A DNA stretch of 64,000 nt from Caprella mutica (lineage: Eukaryota > Arthropoda > Malacostraca > Amphipoda > Caprellidae), in the NCBI GenBank assembly GCA_947561585.1, contig CANNZV010001044.1, positions 62,001 through 126,000 of the forward strand. Reading direction: 5' to 3'. The notes beneath the pieces are model-generated. The model saw only the letters and a program-made list of their open reading frames with translations. It searched no databases and was not told the DNA's origin. Positions 34,061-48,014 of the stretch are shown piece by piece (position 1 is the first letter of the stretch; each line of letters begins with the position of its first letter). The position numbers and the translations under genes were made by a program.

Positions 34061-36955
34061 GCACACCTTTCCGTTTTTCCCCTGTATCTTAAAATTTATC
34101 GGTACCATAGTTACGCATATCATTCGTTGAAAATATTCATAATAAATATAATATCCATAATATAATTTGTAAGGACAAACAACATGAACAACAAATTGTA
34201 AAATTGGGTGCGTACCGCACTCAAAAACTTCCCAGCTAGATGTTTAGATAATCTTGAAGTTTGCAGTACGAGACACAAGCAAATAAAAAAAACATTATAG
34301 CTTCATATAAAAAAATATAAAAGTCGAATTTTTCAGTTATCACACGATTTTGTTGACTTAAATTTCAATCAATTACCAATATTTTAATCGTTTATTACCT
34401 GTATTGGTATAGTTCAAACATCATCATATTTCATTTTTGTAATTGTTTTTTCAGTTGCGTGGGCAGAGGAGGAAATATCCCAATTTATTAACTAATTGTG
34501 AATTAAATAATCGCCGATAATCGATTTCCGATATAGGATTATGACTAATTGATGTGAATATTGTTTTTCTATGAAGAGATTAAATGAATATCCAATAGTC
34601 ATTAATCATCAATTAAATCGTTTTTTTGTAATGCATCCATAACAAAAATTGTCAACAATAGTTTACAAAATTAAGATAATTTACAAATCATGTACGATGA
34701 ATAATCGTCTTAATTACGATGTCATTTAAATTAATTCTACAACTGTTAAATTAAACATATAATAATTGAAAAAACTCATTGTAATCAAAGAATTTCTTCA
34801 GTAAATAATATCACAGAATATCACTATCGGTAAATCATCAAATATCGGATGTAGATAATTCTTTAGGATAAATTAATATTGAATGATGTTTAAAATGTTA
34901 ATAGTACTGCATTAAATAAATTATTCTCTTCACAATATTTATCTATAAAGTCTAAGTATATAAATACGTTCATACATTGTTTTACAATTTCTGTTCGCAA
35001 TTTTTATTCGTTGAAAGATTGTTGATTTAATTCCTTCCGGCTTTAATGGGATTTTTTTCCTATCTAGAAGATTGTTGGAGATTTCCCCCGAGAGAATCTG
35101 CGTTGCTGAGGCTTTTAAGAATGTTATAATAAATAATTATTCAACTTCCTTATTGTCATTATCACTCTGATTCGACATCTGACGTAGCCAACCGGACTTA
35201 AGAGGGTTAAAATCGTTTATTTATAATATATATTTAATATCGTAAAAATGATATTAATTCAAATATACATGTATCAGGGGAACAATAAGATAAATCTCTT
35301 TTATTTATCTCTACTCATTATGTTAGCTCAGAATAATTAATATATTATCATTGTTACATGAACAATTTTCTATTATATTCATATGATAAATTAAAGTTAA
35401 TATATGGTATTAGCAAGAAATAATAGATTAATTTATTATTAAATGAAAAAAAAGTAGATATTGAAAAAAATTAAATGTTTTATTATTAGTTTTAAATGCC
35501 AAAAATTGGGTAATTTTTTAAAAAATATTTTAAACAGTATTACTGTCAATAATATGTTGTTTTTAGCAAGTGTTAAGTACATTAAATATACTATTTATTT
35601 TTTCTAGAGCATCTAATGGTTTCGGAGTGATGTGTATATTGTATATTACTGATTGTATTTTTAATTTATTGTCTAGTATTCCATTCATTCATTATTAGAG
35701 TAAAGTATAGTACAAATATATAGAATTTCAATGCTTATTCAAAGATTATAGATGTTTTCCTTTCCGAAAATATATATTTGCCAAGAGACGCTCAGAGATC
35801 TTGGACATTTTATCTCCACTGTCAGAATGTGTTTGGTTCGGTGGAAGGAAATCGAATCAGCAATTTCTAAGGGTGCAATAATCTGATATTTTCAAAGTAA
35901 CGTTGGTTTAGCCCAAACTCAAGATATACAGCTTCGGAAATTGATACGTATTCCCATTCTTTTAATATTGTGATTTTGGTTAAGAATTTATTGTCCAGAA
36001 TAAGGATAATAGAAATTTCTATAATATCTTTAAAATAAAAATTTTCTTCATTTTATCCCAACTTATTATATTTGTTATTCCATGTAGAATTATTTCAAAC
36101 CTTACTCTACGAGTCTACCTTATATTAACTTTGTCTCTCGGTTTGTCTCCGTTCTGTCAAAAATACTGCATTAATTTAATACTGCAAAACAATCAATATT
36201 TACGGATTATTAATTGACAATAAAGATAATTTTAAAAATCATTGACAGCAAGTAAAAATCAAACTAGCAAACCGCTAAGCATCACCTATGCATCAAGTGG
36301 TCATTTTAATACAAAGAATTGCTTTTAATTTACCATTCACTCGCTTATCCCATTTGAATGCAATTGTTAGAATACTCTTCTAACACAAAAAAAATTAATA
36401 TTGATTTATTTAATTTGAAATATATTACTTTACTATTGATACTATATTAACTATATTATATCAAAAGTTGTGTTGAAACATTGTGAAACTTTGGAAAGTT
36501 CAGGTCACAAATATAAACATATGCCAAATATATTTGCAAAAATATATTAAAATGAACAGTTTTATTATTACTTTTGCATACATTCCACTAAGCGCACGAC
36601 ACCGTAACGATTTTTTCCTTCTCCAAAACAATTGCTTTTAACCCGAGCATATGTGACAGCAGTCACTTCTCAAACTCTCACAAAAAGGCACTGACCTCAA
36701 GCAAATTTCTCCTTTCACTTTTTAAACCTATGTAAACTCAAAGGCCAGTTACCTCTAGGTTCACTTCCTGTGTAGTAATAAAATTTACAATATTGTACCT
36801 GTTCTTGTGTAGTAGTAATATTTGCCTTAACTGGTTGCAGGAATCAATATTTGTTCAGTCTCCAACGCTGTACAATCGGATCTTCAACAAATATTTTGTC
36901 AAGCACGATTGGTTTGTCAATGAATAGATAATAGTTCACACTAGAATATGTATTT
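34061..36955. other. AT-rich spacer, nothing evident
   Basis: No gene, tandem repeat or transposon end that I can support. Confidence 0.5.
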
Positions 36956-37008
36956 TATTGACCAGTCAATCAAATTAGAACCTATTGTGGAATTGAAAGA
37001 ATTTGAAT

Positions 37009-37119
37009 GGTATGAACCTATAACACTGGCATCTTCGACGGGATTAAATGACTAATTATACGATAAATCAAAACACCCGATACATCCTGTCGAAGATGCC
37101 AGTTTTAGAAGTTCATACC
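37009..37119. mobile_element. Short foldback hairpin element
   Basis: The left stem 37009-37042 and right stem 37085-37119 pair over about 33 bases with few mismatches (core actggcatcttcgacggga). The loop is about 42 bases. This is typical of a miniature foldback or MITE remnant. The stem is G+C-richer than its surroundings. No target duplication is resolved. Confidence 0.7.
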
Positions 37120-37830
37120 CATCAAGTAAAAACTGTTTGGTTGAGATAGTTGTATAAACGGTTATTAGATTAACAGAAGGATTTTGTTATCGATTCAACA
37201 CAAGAAGCAAGGTGAACCCATCTAGTAAACTTCTAAATTACTAGGTGAAAGTTCTGAGAAGGTTACTTTAGTTAAAAGAAGTTTCAGTCAAGAATCTTAG
37301 TAATCAGCAGTCATCGATTTGTAAAGTCAAGAAAAGGTTATTTATCAACGTCAATCACCAAGAAAGGATAACAAAACAAAATTCAAGGAGAGTGATTTCA
37401 AATAGAAGGAGTATCTCCAAGGAGAAAAATATACCAGCAGAGAGGAAGAGTCAATAGAACAGCCGGTTGCATTCCTTGCAGCTGCAGATATCTCACTTAA
37501 CGGGTTGGGTGAATAGAGGTCAACGAACTACACCCTACCCCTCTCTTTCTGCAAGACAAAATAAACTGGTTTGGATTAGCTACTGCAGTGCCGTAGATAT
37601 TCCAACTAACAGGATGGTGACTATAATGCCAAATGGTTTGGAGAACACACTAGCACTTCATGTTCAGTCTCCGTAAGGCAACGGTGTATCGATTCATTCA
37701 GTTGAACTCAGTATAATGAGGAAGTGTAAACCTTGTGTTTTAGTAACCAGTCAATATAATAAGAACCTACTCAACAATAATTAAAAGAAGCTGAAGAGTA
37801 TAAACTTTTAACAACAATCTATTTAGATTT
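37120..37830 (+). other. A-rich, G+C-richer block of unknown nature
   Basis: Composition differs from the AT-rich flanks. A weak direct repeat of about 70 bp (accagtcaat..agaacct near 36961 and near 37746) brackets it, so it might be a decayed retroelement or a transcribed RNA. The 69-codon frame at 37467-37676 is unrecognised. Confidence 0.25.
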
Positions 37831-38755
37831 ATAGTAGAACCTGTGCCAGTTTTATTGAGCCACATGGAGTTTTAATGAACAATATCTTTTGAGTTATTTT
37901 GTGAGTGCACAGACACAATACACCTGTAATAAGAACTATTAGTATGTATATTAAATTTTATGTGTTTAATCTATTTTTAATTAAAATTTTACGTAAGGCC
38001 TGTTCAAAGACGAAAACCTTTATCAAACATTATTTTGCAGCCACATTTCAGATCGTAGCCCCATTACCCGAACAGTTTTTAACAACAAAAATCGTAACCT
38101 CCCCCACATTAGAAGTGAAATAGAACGTAATTGAACATTTTTAGATCTATTGAAATGTTGCGTACTTCACCTCCATTTATATTACTACTAATGTCAGATT
38201 TTAAATAATATTAAAAAAAAATGGTGGGCATTTGTGTTGTTTACTTTATCAATTTTTATTCCTGAACCTTAAGATGAAATTTTAATTTTGGTAATTTTAT
38301 TTTTAACTGTTTATAATGTTAATTGTTAAAAAAATTCTAAAGTGTGAAATATGAATTTACAAAGAACACATATAAAGCTGCTGAATATGTGAGTTCCGTT
38401 TAAAAAAATATTTTTTCTATGATGAAATCTATCAGAAGGTATAAAAAGTGTTATGAAATAAAAAATAAAAATATGTCTGAATATATATACTGGAAAATAA
38501 TGTATATTATTATATTATAATATATACTAGAAAATAAAGATAGATATCTATATAATATTATGCTATTTTTTGTAACTTTTCTGTGCCCAAATTAATTTTA
38601 TCCTTTTAAAATCTATTCTCAATATTAATAAATTTCCTCCACATTAAAATTATTTTTTCTTATCATTAATCTCTTCTTAATTGTCAAACCTTTCCATCAT
38701 TCTATCGATGACAAACAATAAAGCCATACAAATGTACTGCTTTGGGGATATTTAT
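37831..38755. other. AT-rich, nothing evident
   Basis: Short frames only; AT runs at 38460-38560. Confidence 0.45.
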
Positions 38756-38762
38756 AGTTGGA

Positions 38763-38850
38763 ATGCCTCCTAGAGTGAAGTAAGCCCTGAACAGTATATT
38801 GTAAAGATATAATGCCTCCTAGAGTGAAGCTAGACCTGAACATTATGTGT
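38763..38850 (+). repeat. Two-copy repeat of about 52 bp spacing
   Basis: atgcctcctagagtgaag occurs twice, each followed by a similar gacctgaaca-like run. Confidence 0.75.
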
Positions 38851-40783
38851 TCAAGCTGTGTATTCCCAGGGAGACCTATTATTAACTGTATATTCATAGG
38901 TATATCTATTCCCTCTTTCTGATTATTAGGCTGCAAATTATGATATTAAAACTTGAGTGATGAGTTTTAAATTGAATCTCAGTCGTCTAATTCATCTTTC
39001 CGAAAGTTTGCTGAAGTTTATATCATAACTGAGGAAAGTTAAAATTCTACTCTAGAAATTGGTCATTAATTTTAAACACGTCAATAATTGAATTATTATC
39101 TAGTGAAACTTTATTTCATATTCGCATAATAGATTAAGATTTTAACGATACCATTAATAGACAAAATCACAAACATTTGAGTTACAACAACTTACATTTC
39201 ACTCGTATTCACAATTAGTCATTGTACTGTTATTCGCAATACGAATATTAATTTGTTCTTGGAAATAAATTCTACTGCAATATAATAACTAATCACTAAT
39301 ATAATAATTTAAGCTAGTATTACATATAATAATGCATTTTAATCTCATTATTCCTATGTAACACAAACCACACTAAGATACTCTTCAACTTCACTGTAAT
39401 AAATGGTACCATATTTTATATTGTGAAACATTTCAATTATCCAATTACTGTTAAAGCATTAGCGATCGGATATTATACTTACAATACGCAATGAACGAGA
39501 TATTATGAGAAAAACACACTAGATGAGAGTGAAATGGGATAAAATGTATTAAAACTACTCACTCACTCACAACTTAACTCACCTTCTTCCACATTACTCT
39601 CAGTCACTCAGTCACTCAATCTCTCAGTCTCTCATTCTCTCAACATTTCAGTCACTTAATCACTCATTCACTCAGTCTCTTAGTCACTCACTCTCTTAGT
39701 CACTCACTCTCTTAGTCACTCAGTCTTTTTCTCTTCACAACATTACATCCATCACAACTCTGGTACTCCAAACTATCGACTTTTCTTAACACCACGCATA
39801 AATTCTCCCTGGGGTACATTTTTCGTCAAGTAACTCTTTTGTGGAGCTCTTATCTCTTATCTGCTGGAGACGCATCGTCTCACGTGGCAGGGGATGCATT
39901 AATCAATCGAAGAGTTATTCACTTGAAGGCAAGTATCGCCTTGATGAAGATATCAAATTTAAAAGCTACTATGTGAGGAGAGAGATTGTTATTATATATT
40001 TAACAGAGTGGTATTTAGATGTAAAGTAAATGAAACTTATTGCTCTCATTGAATTTATCATTCTCTATACTTAAATATACTTAAAAATGTACTTTTATAT
40101 TTAAAGGTATATATTTGTACTTAACGTTACAATTATTTATACTTACAGTTAAACTTACTTATACTTAAAGCAACAAATAATTAGCTATACTGAAAGTTTG
40201 TATATGATCCTTTTTTTCTGAATACTTCTGGTAATCCAGAACTAACATTGTACCAAGTTGTTGAAGTGAAAATATGAATTCTATTCTCATTGTTCTTGGA
40301 AACAATAATAGTTAGAGCCTCTTTGTTTTTCTTCAAAAGAGAAAATTTATTCGACGTAAAGTGTTTATGCGTGGAAACATCCTTAGATAAAGAGTAAAGA
40401 AACTAAGAGAAATATTTAAGTTCTAGATTCAATGTATTAATTACAGTCTTCTTGGTCAAAATGAGAAAATACTGAATTTTCAGAGTTACTTAATTCATAA
40501 ACTAATGAATGGAGTTTAATGAAATTCATAGGAGATAAATTAATTGACAAATTAGTAAAAACCAATACTCCAATGAATAAAATTCTGTCTGGCATTCTTT
40601 TCCACAATTTCATTTCAAATTTTTTTGACAGAGATTGAATTCTATTAAAGTTTCAACACCAAAACTTTTCGAAACAGAAACACAAATAATGTTTGCTGCT
40701 TACCGAATTATCATTTTAAATACATTCAGCAATAAAGTATTTAAAAAAACTATTATATTAATCTTATCCAGAGAGTACTACTT
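38851..40783. other. AT-rich spacer with CT-rich tract at 39550-39730
   Basis: The tract consists of irregular actcactc, cagtctct and ttagtcactc words, simple sequence. The 62-codon frame at 39841-40029 is unrecognised. Confidence 0.5.
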
Positions 40784-41322
40784 ATCATCACTTTTGTCAG
40801 AAGAATCATGATAAATGTTTCACGGAGAAGTATGCATGAGGAAGATGCAAACAACCCCGTCCATATAGAGTAATTGATGAGCGTTTCTCTGTATTACGCC
40901 TAATGCACTACATTAGGCGATAGTCTGCTCTGGGGAGAAAATAAGAGCGAGTGAAGGAAACAAACTTGTTGTCGTACTTCGGAAATTATGTTCACCGAGT
41001 AATGCTTCCTCTTGCAGTTTAATGTATAGTAATAGTATGGATTTAATAGAAATATATAGAATGTATGAATTATAAAACCCCTTCAATAATTTCAATTTTC
41101 AACTTTCCGACGTTATTATCTTCGAAATGGTTTTCAATAAAATCTACAGTTTAAGAATAACGTATATTGTGTTTCATTGTAGAATCAATTTTCCTAAAAT
41201 ACTTGCCAAACCATTATAGTAAGAATAATAACTTTAAATGTTTTAATATTAAAATCGTAAATCTTACTACATTCTCCTAAGCTTTTTTTTTTGGTCATAT
41301 AACAAAGCATATAACCATTCTT

Positions 41323-41556
41323 TCAAGAAACATAAACTCTTTTGAGCAGCACAGGACTCACGCTACGTTTCATTAAACATTTAAAATTGCAAGAATATAA
41401 ATAGCATTTAATTCCTCCTCTATTCTTTGACTCAAAATAACACCTGAAGAACTTCCCTGCCACAAATTTGGTGCAGCAACAAAGGGAAACTTTGGCGAAA
41501 GTTTGTCTCCGTAAATGCCGGACATTCGCCAATTTTATTTTCCTGCTGAGCCGCAA
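41323..41556 (-). other. ORF-like block, partner of 17076-17345
   Basis: A 77-codon frame matching the left-arm frame with around ten substitutions. It starts inside the minisatellite edge, as the left copy does. Not treated as a gene. Confidence 0.3.
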
Positions 41557-41557
41557 A

Positions 41558-41865
41558 TGTCTCTAAACAATTCAGGAGGAGTGGCTTGGGAAACAGAAGG
41601 GAAAACAGGTACTCTAGTTGTGAGTATTGTAATTGTCTCTAAACAATTCAGGAGGAGTGGCTTGGGAAACAGAAGGGAAAACAGGTACTCTAATTGTGGG
41701 TATTGTAATTGTCTCTAAACAATTCAGGAGCAGTGGCTTGGGAAACAGAAGGGAAAACAGGTACTCTAATTGTGGGTATTGTAATTGTCTCTAAACAATT
41801 CAGGAGGAGTGACTTGGGAAACAGAAGGGAAAATAGGTACTCTAATTTATTATGGGTATTATATT
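41558..41865 (-). repeat. 76-bp minisatellite, about 4 units (right arm)
   Basis: Reverse complement of the 16077-17075 array, with the same 76-base spacing of tctctaaacaattcaggagg and the same unit variants. Contracted relative to 13 units on the left. Confidence 0.95.
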
Positions 41866-42177
41866 TTACTGAATTTCTTTGCAATTAATTTTGATAAATC
41901 TAATTCATTTCCAACAATAGAGGTGCATTTGTTATCAATACTATTTTATAATTTATTAGAATTAATGGTAATTACTTAGAACTTGAAATATATTCAACTG
42001 GTAATATTATCTTTACATATGTGAGTGTGTATAAAAATTAACAAAGTTTGGTCAGCATTCAAAATGGAAAAATTTAAAATTAACTTGAAATATCCTATCT
42101 TTCTATAAAAGAAAGCTGAAATTTAAATGTTTGGAAAAAGAAAAGGCGGTTCAAAGTCAACTTACATAATGAAAATA

Positions 42178-42283
42178 ATATACTTATTCCCTTTTTGCAG
42201 ATTCCAGGCTATCGTCCCATTCCCAAACCTCTAAGGAATCAAATTGTCTCCCAAATTATCTTCTGAGAGAGCAATTCAGAATA

Positions 42284-42319
<36 letters not shown>

Positions 42320-42490
42320 GTCATTTTGTAACGATAGTCTCCTGAGAGGCGCCATGTTGATCTTAGGGACTGAGAATGACTCGCTTGGTGAGTCACAATG
42401 GAGACCAACTCTATTTGGTGAGTCACAATGGAGACCAACTGACTCTATTTGGTGAGTCAAAGTGGAGACCAACTGACTCTATTACAGGTA
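42178..42490 (+). repeat. 34-bp minisatellite block, about 3 units
   Basis: Same-strand copy of 14095-14672 with an almost identical leading 75 bases, a longer GA microsatellite (42286-42316) and only three units of the 34-bp repeat. Confidence 0.85.
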
Positions 42491-43362
42491 TAAAGGTAAT
42501 TTCATCTTCTTCTTGATCGAAACAGAGGATTAATAATTTTGCCAATATGTGATGTAATCCAGTAGCAATTTTGAAATATTTGCATTCTACCCAAAGGCAG
42601 TTCAGTTCTTTTATTGAAATATTATTTGTGATAGCAGTAGATAATAAGTCCCAATAAAAAACCTTTTTAACCGAATTGGAAACTGTCTTCCCATGATTTA
42701 TACTTCTTCACATAATTACACACGATTACATCAAAAGAAGTTGATAAATGGTAAGATACTCATATTTTGAGCACTTAAACAATTATTTAAGGAGTATATC
42801 AGAGATCTCTCTAGTGATGAGATGAACGAGTGTGTTTGAGAGCATAAGGGTGAAAGTCTCACTATAATCACTTAACTATAACCCCTAGTCAGTCTAAGTT
42901 AGATGTGTGAGTTTTGCAGCTCGCCAAGCTCCATACAGTGACATGTCCCGCCCATAAAAATACCTAAGAAATATTAGTTTCCTATATTTGCTTGTTAATT
43001 TTATTTTATATAGAAAATAATTCTTGGGCGTTTACCAATAGAGGTGTAAATATAAATTAAAGCTTTTTATGAAGAAAAAATTTCGAAACGTCGCTTGGTA
43101 ATTGATTTTATAAGAGTTTTAGTGAGGACTGGTGCACCCGCGCCAGCGTCTAAGTTAGGGAGCAATCATTTGAGGGCTAGGTTACTAGGGTTAATTTTGA
43201 TGTATACATGAATTAGCACAATTTGGAATTAGGTTTCTTACAGGAAAAAACAATCATCAATAACACCTACAAGCTCATGCACACAATGTGGCTTAGAATC
43301 AATAATGGCCTATTGTATTGTTTGCACATAAATTAGATATTTAACAATAGACCTATCATCTA
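42491..43362. other. Non-genic, nothing evident
   Basis: No supported feature. It is slightly less AT-rich around 42840-42950 and 43120-43190. Confidence 0.45.
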
Positions 43363-43682
43363 CAGTGGTTCTTAACCTTTTTGGAGGTACCGAACCCCAC
43401 AAGCTCCATATATGCATTCATCGAACCCTCGTAGTTGCAAAATAAAATGAGATTTTCCCTATCAAAATAAAAGCATGTGTACATAACTATAGCATAAACT
43501 GTATTAGTGCACAAATTGTACCATGAATCATTTGCACACTAAATCAATATGCTCAATGATCAAAACGAACTAAACATGAATTTTGCATATAAATAAACAA
43601 CTTGATGAGCCAAACCACCGAACCCCTGAAACTGTCTCACTGAACCCCTGGGGTTCAATCGAACCCAGGTTGAGAACCACCT
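43363..43682. mobile_element. hAT-type non-autonomous element, about 320 bp
   Basis: The left end CAGTGGTTCTTAACCT and the right end (reverse complement AGGTGGTTCTCAACCT) match at 14 of 16 bases. They have the well-known CAGTGGTTCTCAACC form of hAT-superfamily ends. Flanks atcatcta (43355-43362) and ccgatcta (43683-43690) agree at 5 of 8, a decayed 8-bp target duplication. Repeated cgaacccc words lie just inside both ends. No coding capacity. Confidence 0.88.
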
Positions 43683-43774
43683 CCGATCTAAAGACACACT
43701 AGAGAACATATTTTACGAAAAAATATATGCCATAAAGGATTAATATACTCTTACAAAAACGAAGTTTTTAAATA

Positions 43775-44014
43775 ATGCTATTGAGATGGAATCAATTTAT
43801 TGAAAGTATCAGAGCTTCTGAAGGAGGCGCAATATTTGAGTGCCACTCAAAACTGATGACGGAATACTGTTTGATTATAATTGAAACTTATGAAAGAAAT
43901 GATCCGATATTTTTCAATCAATTTTGCAATCAATCATCATTCACAATTTTCATAACGAGTGATAAAATATATATTTTACCTTTAATATTTCAATATCTCG
44001 AACCAAACATATAG
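43775..44014 (+). other. 79-codon frame, unrecognised
   Basis: Begins MLLRWNQFIESIRASEGGA. Mixed polar and aromatic composition, and not repeat-derived. No partner in the left arm and no evident splice sites. It could be a chance frame or an exon scrap. Confidence 0.15.
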
Positions 44015-44124
44015 TAACCGTCTCCCTCTTCAGAATTAATTCTTTCATATTATGGTTGTTACCATGAGGAACCAATTTATTGAATGGGAGCTTAAGTGGA
44101 ATTGTAAAAAAATTAACATGTAGC

Positions 44125-44940
44125 AAAATAATTCCTGGACATCACAATAATTCCTGGACATCACAGTAATTCCTGGACATCACAATAATTCCTGGACATC
44201 ACAGTAATTCCTGGACATCACAATAATTCCTGGACATCACAGTAATTCCTGGACATCGCAATAATTCCTGGACATCACAGTAATTCCTGGACATCGCAAT
44301 AATTCCTGGACATCACAATAATTCCTGGACATCACAGTAATTCCTGGACATCGCAATAATTCCTGGACATCACAATAATTCCTGGGCATCACAATAATTC
44401 CTGGATATCACAATAATTCCTGGACATAACAGTAATTCCTGGACATCACAATAATTCCTTGACATCACAATAATTCCTTGACATCACAATAATTCCTAGA
44501 CATCACAATAATTCCTGGACATCACAATAATTCCTGGACATCACAGTAATTCCTGGACATCACAGTAATTCCTGGACATCACAGTAATTCCTTGACATCA
44601 CAATAATTCCTGGACATCACAGTAATTCCTGGACATCACAATAATTCCTGGACATCACAATAATTCCTGGACATCACAGTAATTCCTGGACATCACAGTA
44701 ATTCCTGGACATCACAATAATTCCTGGATATCGCAGTAATTCCTGGACATCACAATAATTCCTGGACATCACAATAATTCCTGGACATCACAGTAATTCC
44801 TGGACATCACAATAATTCCTGGACATCACAATAATTCCTGGACATCACAATAATTCCTGGACATCACAGTAATTCCTGGAAATCACAGTAATTCCTGGAT
44901 ATCACAGTAATTCCTGAACATCACAATAATTCCTCACAAT
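44125..44940 (+). repeat. 19-bp satellite, about 42 units
   Basis: aattcctggacatcacaat repeats with a strict 19-base step. Units alternate between two forms (cacaat and cacagt) in irregular runs, plus rarer cgcaat units. Absent from the left arm, so it expanded here after the duplication. Confidence 0.97.
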
Positions 44941-46254
44941 AAAATGATACATTTGTTAATAAAAAAACGATTTTTAATTCTTAATTTTATTTCTTCCATA
45001 TTCCATTTCAAACCTAATCAAAACTTTCAAACAAGTGTTGATTTGTTTGGTCTAATTAAAGTGATATTTTTGCTAGAAATTTACTAAACACATTAATCAG
45101 TCTCTATTTTCTTCATTAATTTCCTTTTAGAAACTGGAATCAATCCTGATTTGATTTTGAATTTCCAACTACCGAGAGACTTTGGTTAAAATTCTCTCTT
45201 TTTCTTCGTCACCAATCGGAACAGAGGAAAGTTTGCGATAAAGTCAGTGAGAGTTTTAGTCTCTGGTTAGGTCTGTGAAGACCAACAGCTCCAATCAGCG
45301 CCATCTGGGAGTCAAAAACTGAATGAGGCGGGACTTTAAATTCCAGGTAGAAGATGGATTTGAACAGAGCTGTATTTGATTACTGCATTCATTAATTAAT
45401 TACTAAATAATGATACCAATTACCATATTCATAAATTAATTACAAAATATAATTATTAATTACTGTAATCATTAATTAATTGCATAATCAATATATTAAA
45501 AATGGGAACAAAAGTGATTAATTTATGTATTCATTAATTAATTATTAAACTTAACTATTACAGTATTCAATTATTGATTACCTAATGAAGTAATAAATTA
45601 ATGTCAAGTAATTAATCAGTTTCAAGCAAATGTAACTTTTTTGGGGGAATATGAACTTTTGGGAAAATGAATTTGGGAAAATTGTTCCCCATACAAATAT
45701 TGGAAGAAAAAGAAGATTGTTTTTTGTGACAATAGATTCTCTGCTGCTGTCGATAAGTGTCTTTATTATTTATGTTGTGTCGGACTAAAGGAAAGAAACA
45801 GCAATAACAATTGTGATGGATACGATAAAAATATATTGAGATGTTAATTAGAGAAGATTTGAGATTGAGATAATTTAATTAGATATTTTAATTGATCTTG
45901 ATAGTGTACAACTCTACATAAATATACTTTTCTATTGAATTCGCTCATTTAACTTTTCAGAACTGGATAATGGGATATTTAGAGACCTAGTAGAATTAAA
46001 TAAAATTGATAATTTTAGTAGAAGATGTAAAACGAATACAATAAATGCAATATTCCAATGTATAATATAGTGAAAAATATTCCATAGTAGATACATGTAG
46101 AATTGTAGATATCAAAGATATTATGAATACCAGTAAATTAAAATTGTTCGATAAGTTAAATTTAATCAATATGGATCTTCAATGATCATTAAATAACCAT
46201 AAATCAAAAGTTATAAATGTAGATCCTAATATGATCTTTGGTTGACTTAGGGTA
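44941..46254. other. Non-genic; ATTAATTA-rich tract at 45380-45630
   Basis: 45150-45350 is G+C-richer without a frame. 45380-45630 consists mainly of attaattaatta words. Nothing else seen. Confidence 0.45.
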
Positions 46255-46570
46255 CGTATTATTGTTTTTTTTAGAGCGTCGCTCCGCTCGCAGTGTGTAC
46301 AGCCAAGCGTATTTGCATACTAATACCAAACAACATAAATACCGCTCCAATCGCACCGTTCCGCGCCGGTTGTAGTGTGTTTGAGCCCTTATGCTGTCAA
46401 GCAGACCGTTTATCTGCGTGAGAGTTTCATGAATTTCTTCGCTAGCGGAAAGGAGCGGAGGTGATGTATTATCTGCTCTCTCAAACTCACTTGCAACTGA
46501 GGAGAAAAAGGATACCGAATTGCACCTCTTTTTCACTGCTGAATATTGGAAAATTATACACCGCATTATA
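46255..46570 (-). mobile_element. G+C-rich patch, probable transposon fragment
   Basis: 46270-46390 holds gagcgtcgctccgctcgc and ggcgcggaacg-type words (minus strand), sharply G+C-richer than the region. The 120-codon minus frame (46204-46566) begins with a Ser/Glu-rich segment (FFSSVASEFERADNTSPP) and runs into this patch, as if a small insertion had hit a coding fragment. No inverted ends or target duplication were resolved, so the call is tentative. Confidence 0.35.
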
Positions 46571-47480
46571 CGAATGGTAGAGAAACAAATGATGATATTA
46601 GATTTAAATTAATTTTAAGAATGTATACATAAATCAATGATATCCGTGTTATTTTTCAATTAGTATTATTTTATGCGTAAAATGTAGATGCATATTACAT
46701 TGTAATTATGTATTACTTAATATTTAGATCCATATTTTCACTGAGCCATTTTTTCATTGCACATACGCTAGTATACAATTGGTTGAAATAATGTCAGTAG
46801 TTTCTAAAGATAAATAAAAATCACTCCCTCACCTCAGAACAAATTAGATACCATCACACTTGAAAAGTTTTCACACAAGTTTTTGTTTGTTCAATTTTTA
46901 GTTCTTTTGATTGAGTTGATGGAATTTTTATTAGCATAGCAAGCTAGTAGTATTTATGTAATATATGTGTAACTGAAAATCTGGGATATACTGAGAAGTT
47001 CACGTTTATGAAAAAATGTCTTATATTTCTTATAATAAATTAGTACAATAGATAATACTAAATACCACATTAATTATTGAAGAGTTCTATTGAAAAATCC
47101 AAAAGCTAGTTTTCTCTCCAATTCTCAGAAATAAATAAAGGAAGCTGTCGCATCTGGAAGAGCATCCCAAGGAGGTCTAAAGGTCTCACTTAGTCCTACC
47201 GAATATAATATGCATATGTTAGCACTTAGGAAGACCAATAACTCTAATGGCTTTTTAGGTACCCTGCAACTGAAGGCTTTAATTATTTAGTAGGCAGTGA
47301 GAGAGGAAGTTATTGTGCTGCGTTTAGGTGGACTGGGAGTTGAGTTAGGCTTAACCTAATTGATATATGAACAAATATATGTAATAGTAACTCAGTGAAC
47401 TTGAGAAAAATACAGTTATTCTTTGTATTTATAGTAGTGATTCATGTCGAGAAAGGAAAGCGAAAAGGATAAAAAAATAG
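46571..47480. other. Non-genic, nothing evident
   Basis: No supported feature and no partner in the left arm. Confidence 0.45.
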
Positions 47481-48014
47481 TATTGCTAATTCGTTTATTA
47501 AATCAAGCTAAATAAATCATAGCCAGTTAGTAACTGTTCTGAATTCAAAGTACAGCATCAGCATAGCAATTTATTTCTCACGTCTGAGCTGTTTGTACCT
47601 GCAATGGTCTCTGAATTCTAATGACTGCATTGGAGAAACTGTTGCCGCTTTACATTACCATCAGCGCATGTTCTATCCCCACTATATTCAAGTTAAATTG
47701 CCTATAATAGAAATAAATATTATGTTAAGCTTCCTTCATTATTAATAAAAATGTATACTGTTGGTTAATTATTGTACATTGTGTAAGAAATTGATTAAAT
47801 TAACATATTAATCTGCAATCGTCTTTCCGATCAGTGTAGATACATCTAAATGTACTTCATTGCTGCATTGTTTCCCATTCTCTCTACATTACTCGATCAT
47901 AATTAAACTGGTTCTCTCAATTCAAAACTCTTCTCAAAAATAGATGTGTTAAGATAGAGAATTAATTAGTTTCTAAGTAAAAGTTCTCTCGTGGGAAGAT
48001 AAGTTTATAGACCC

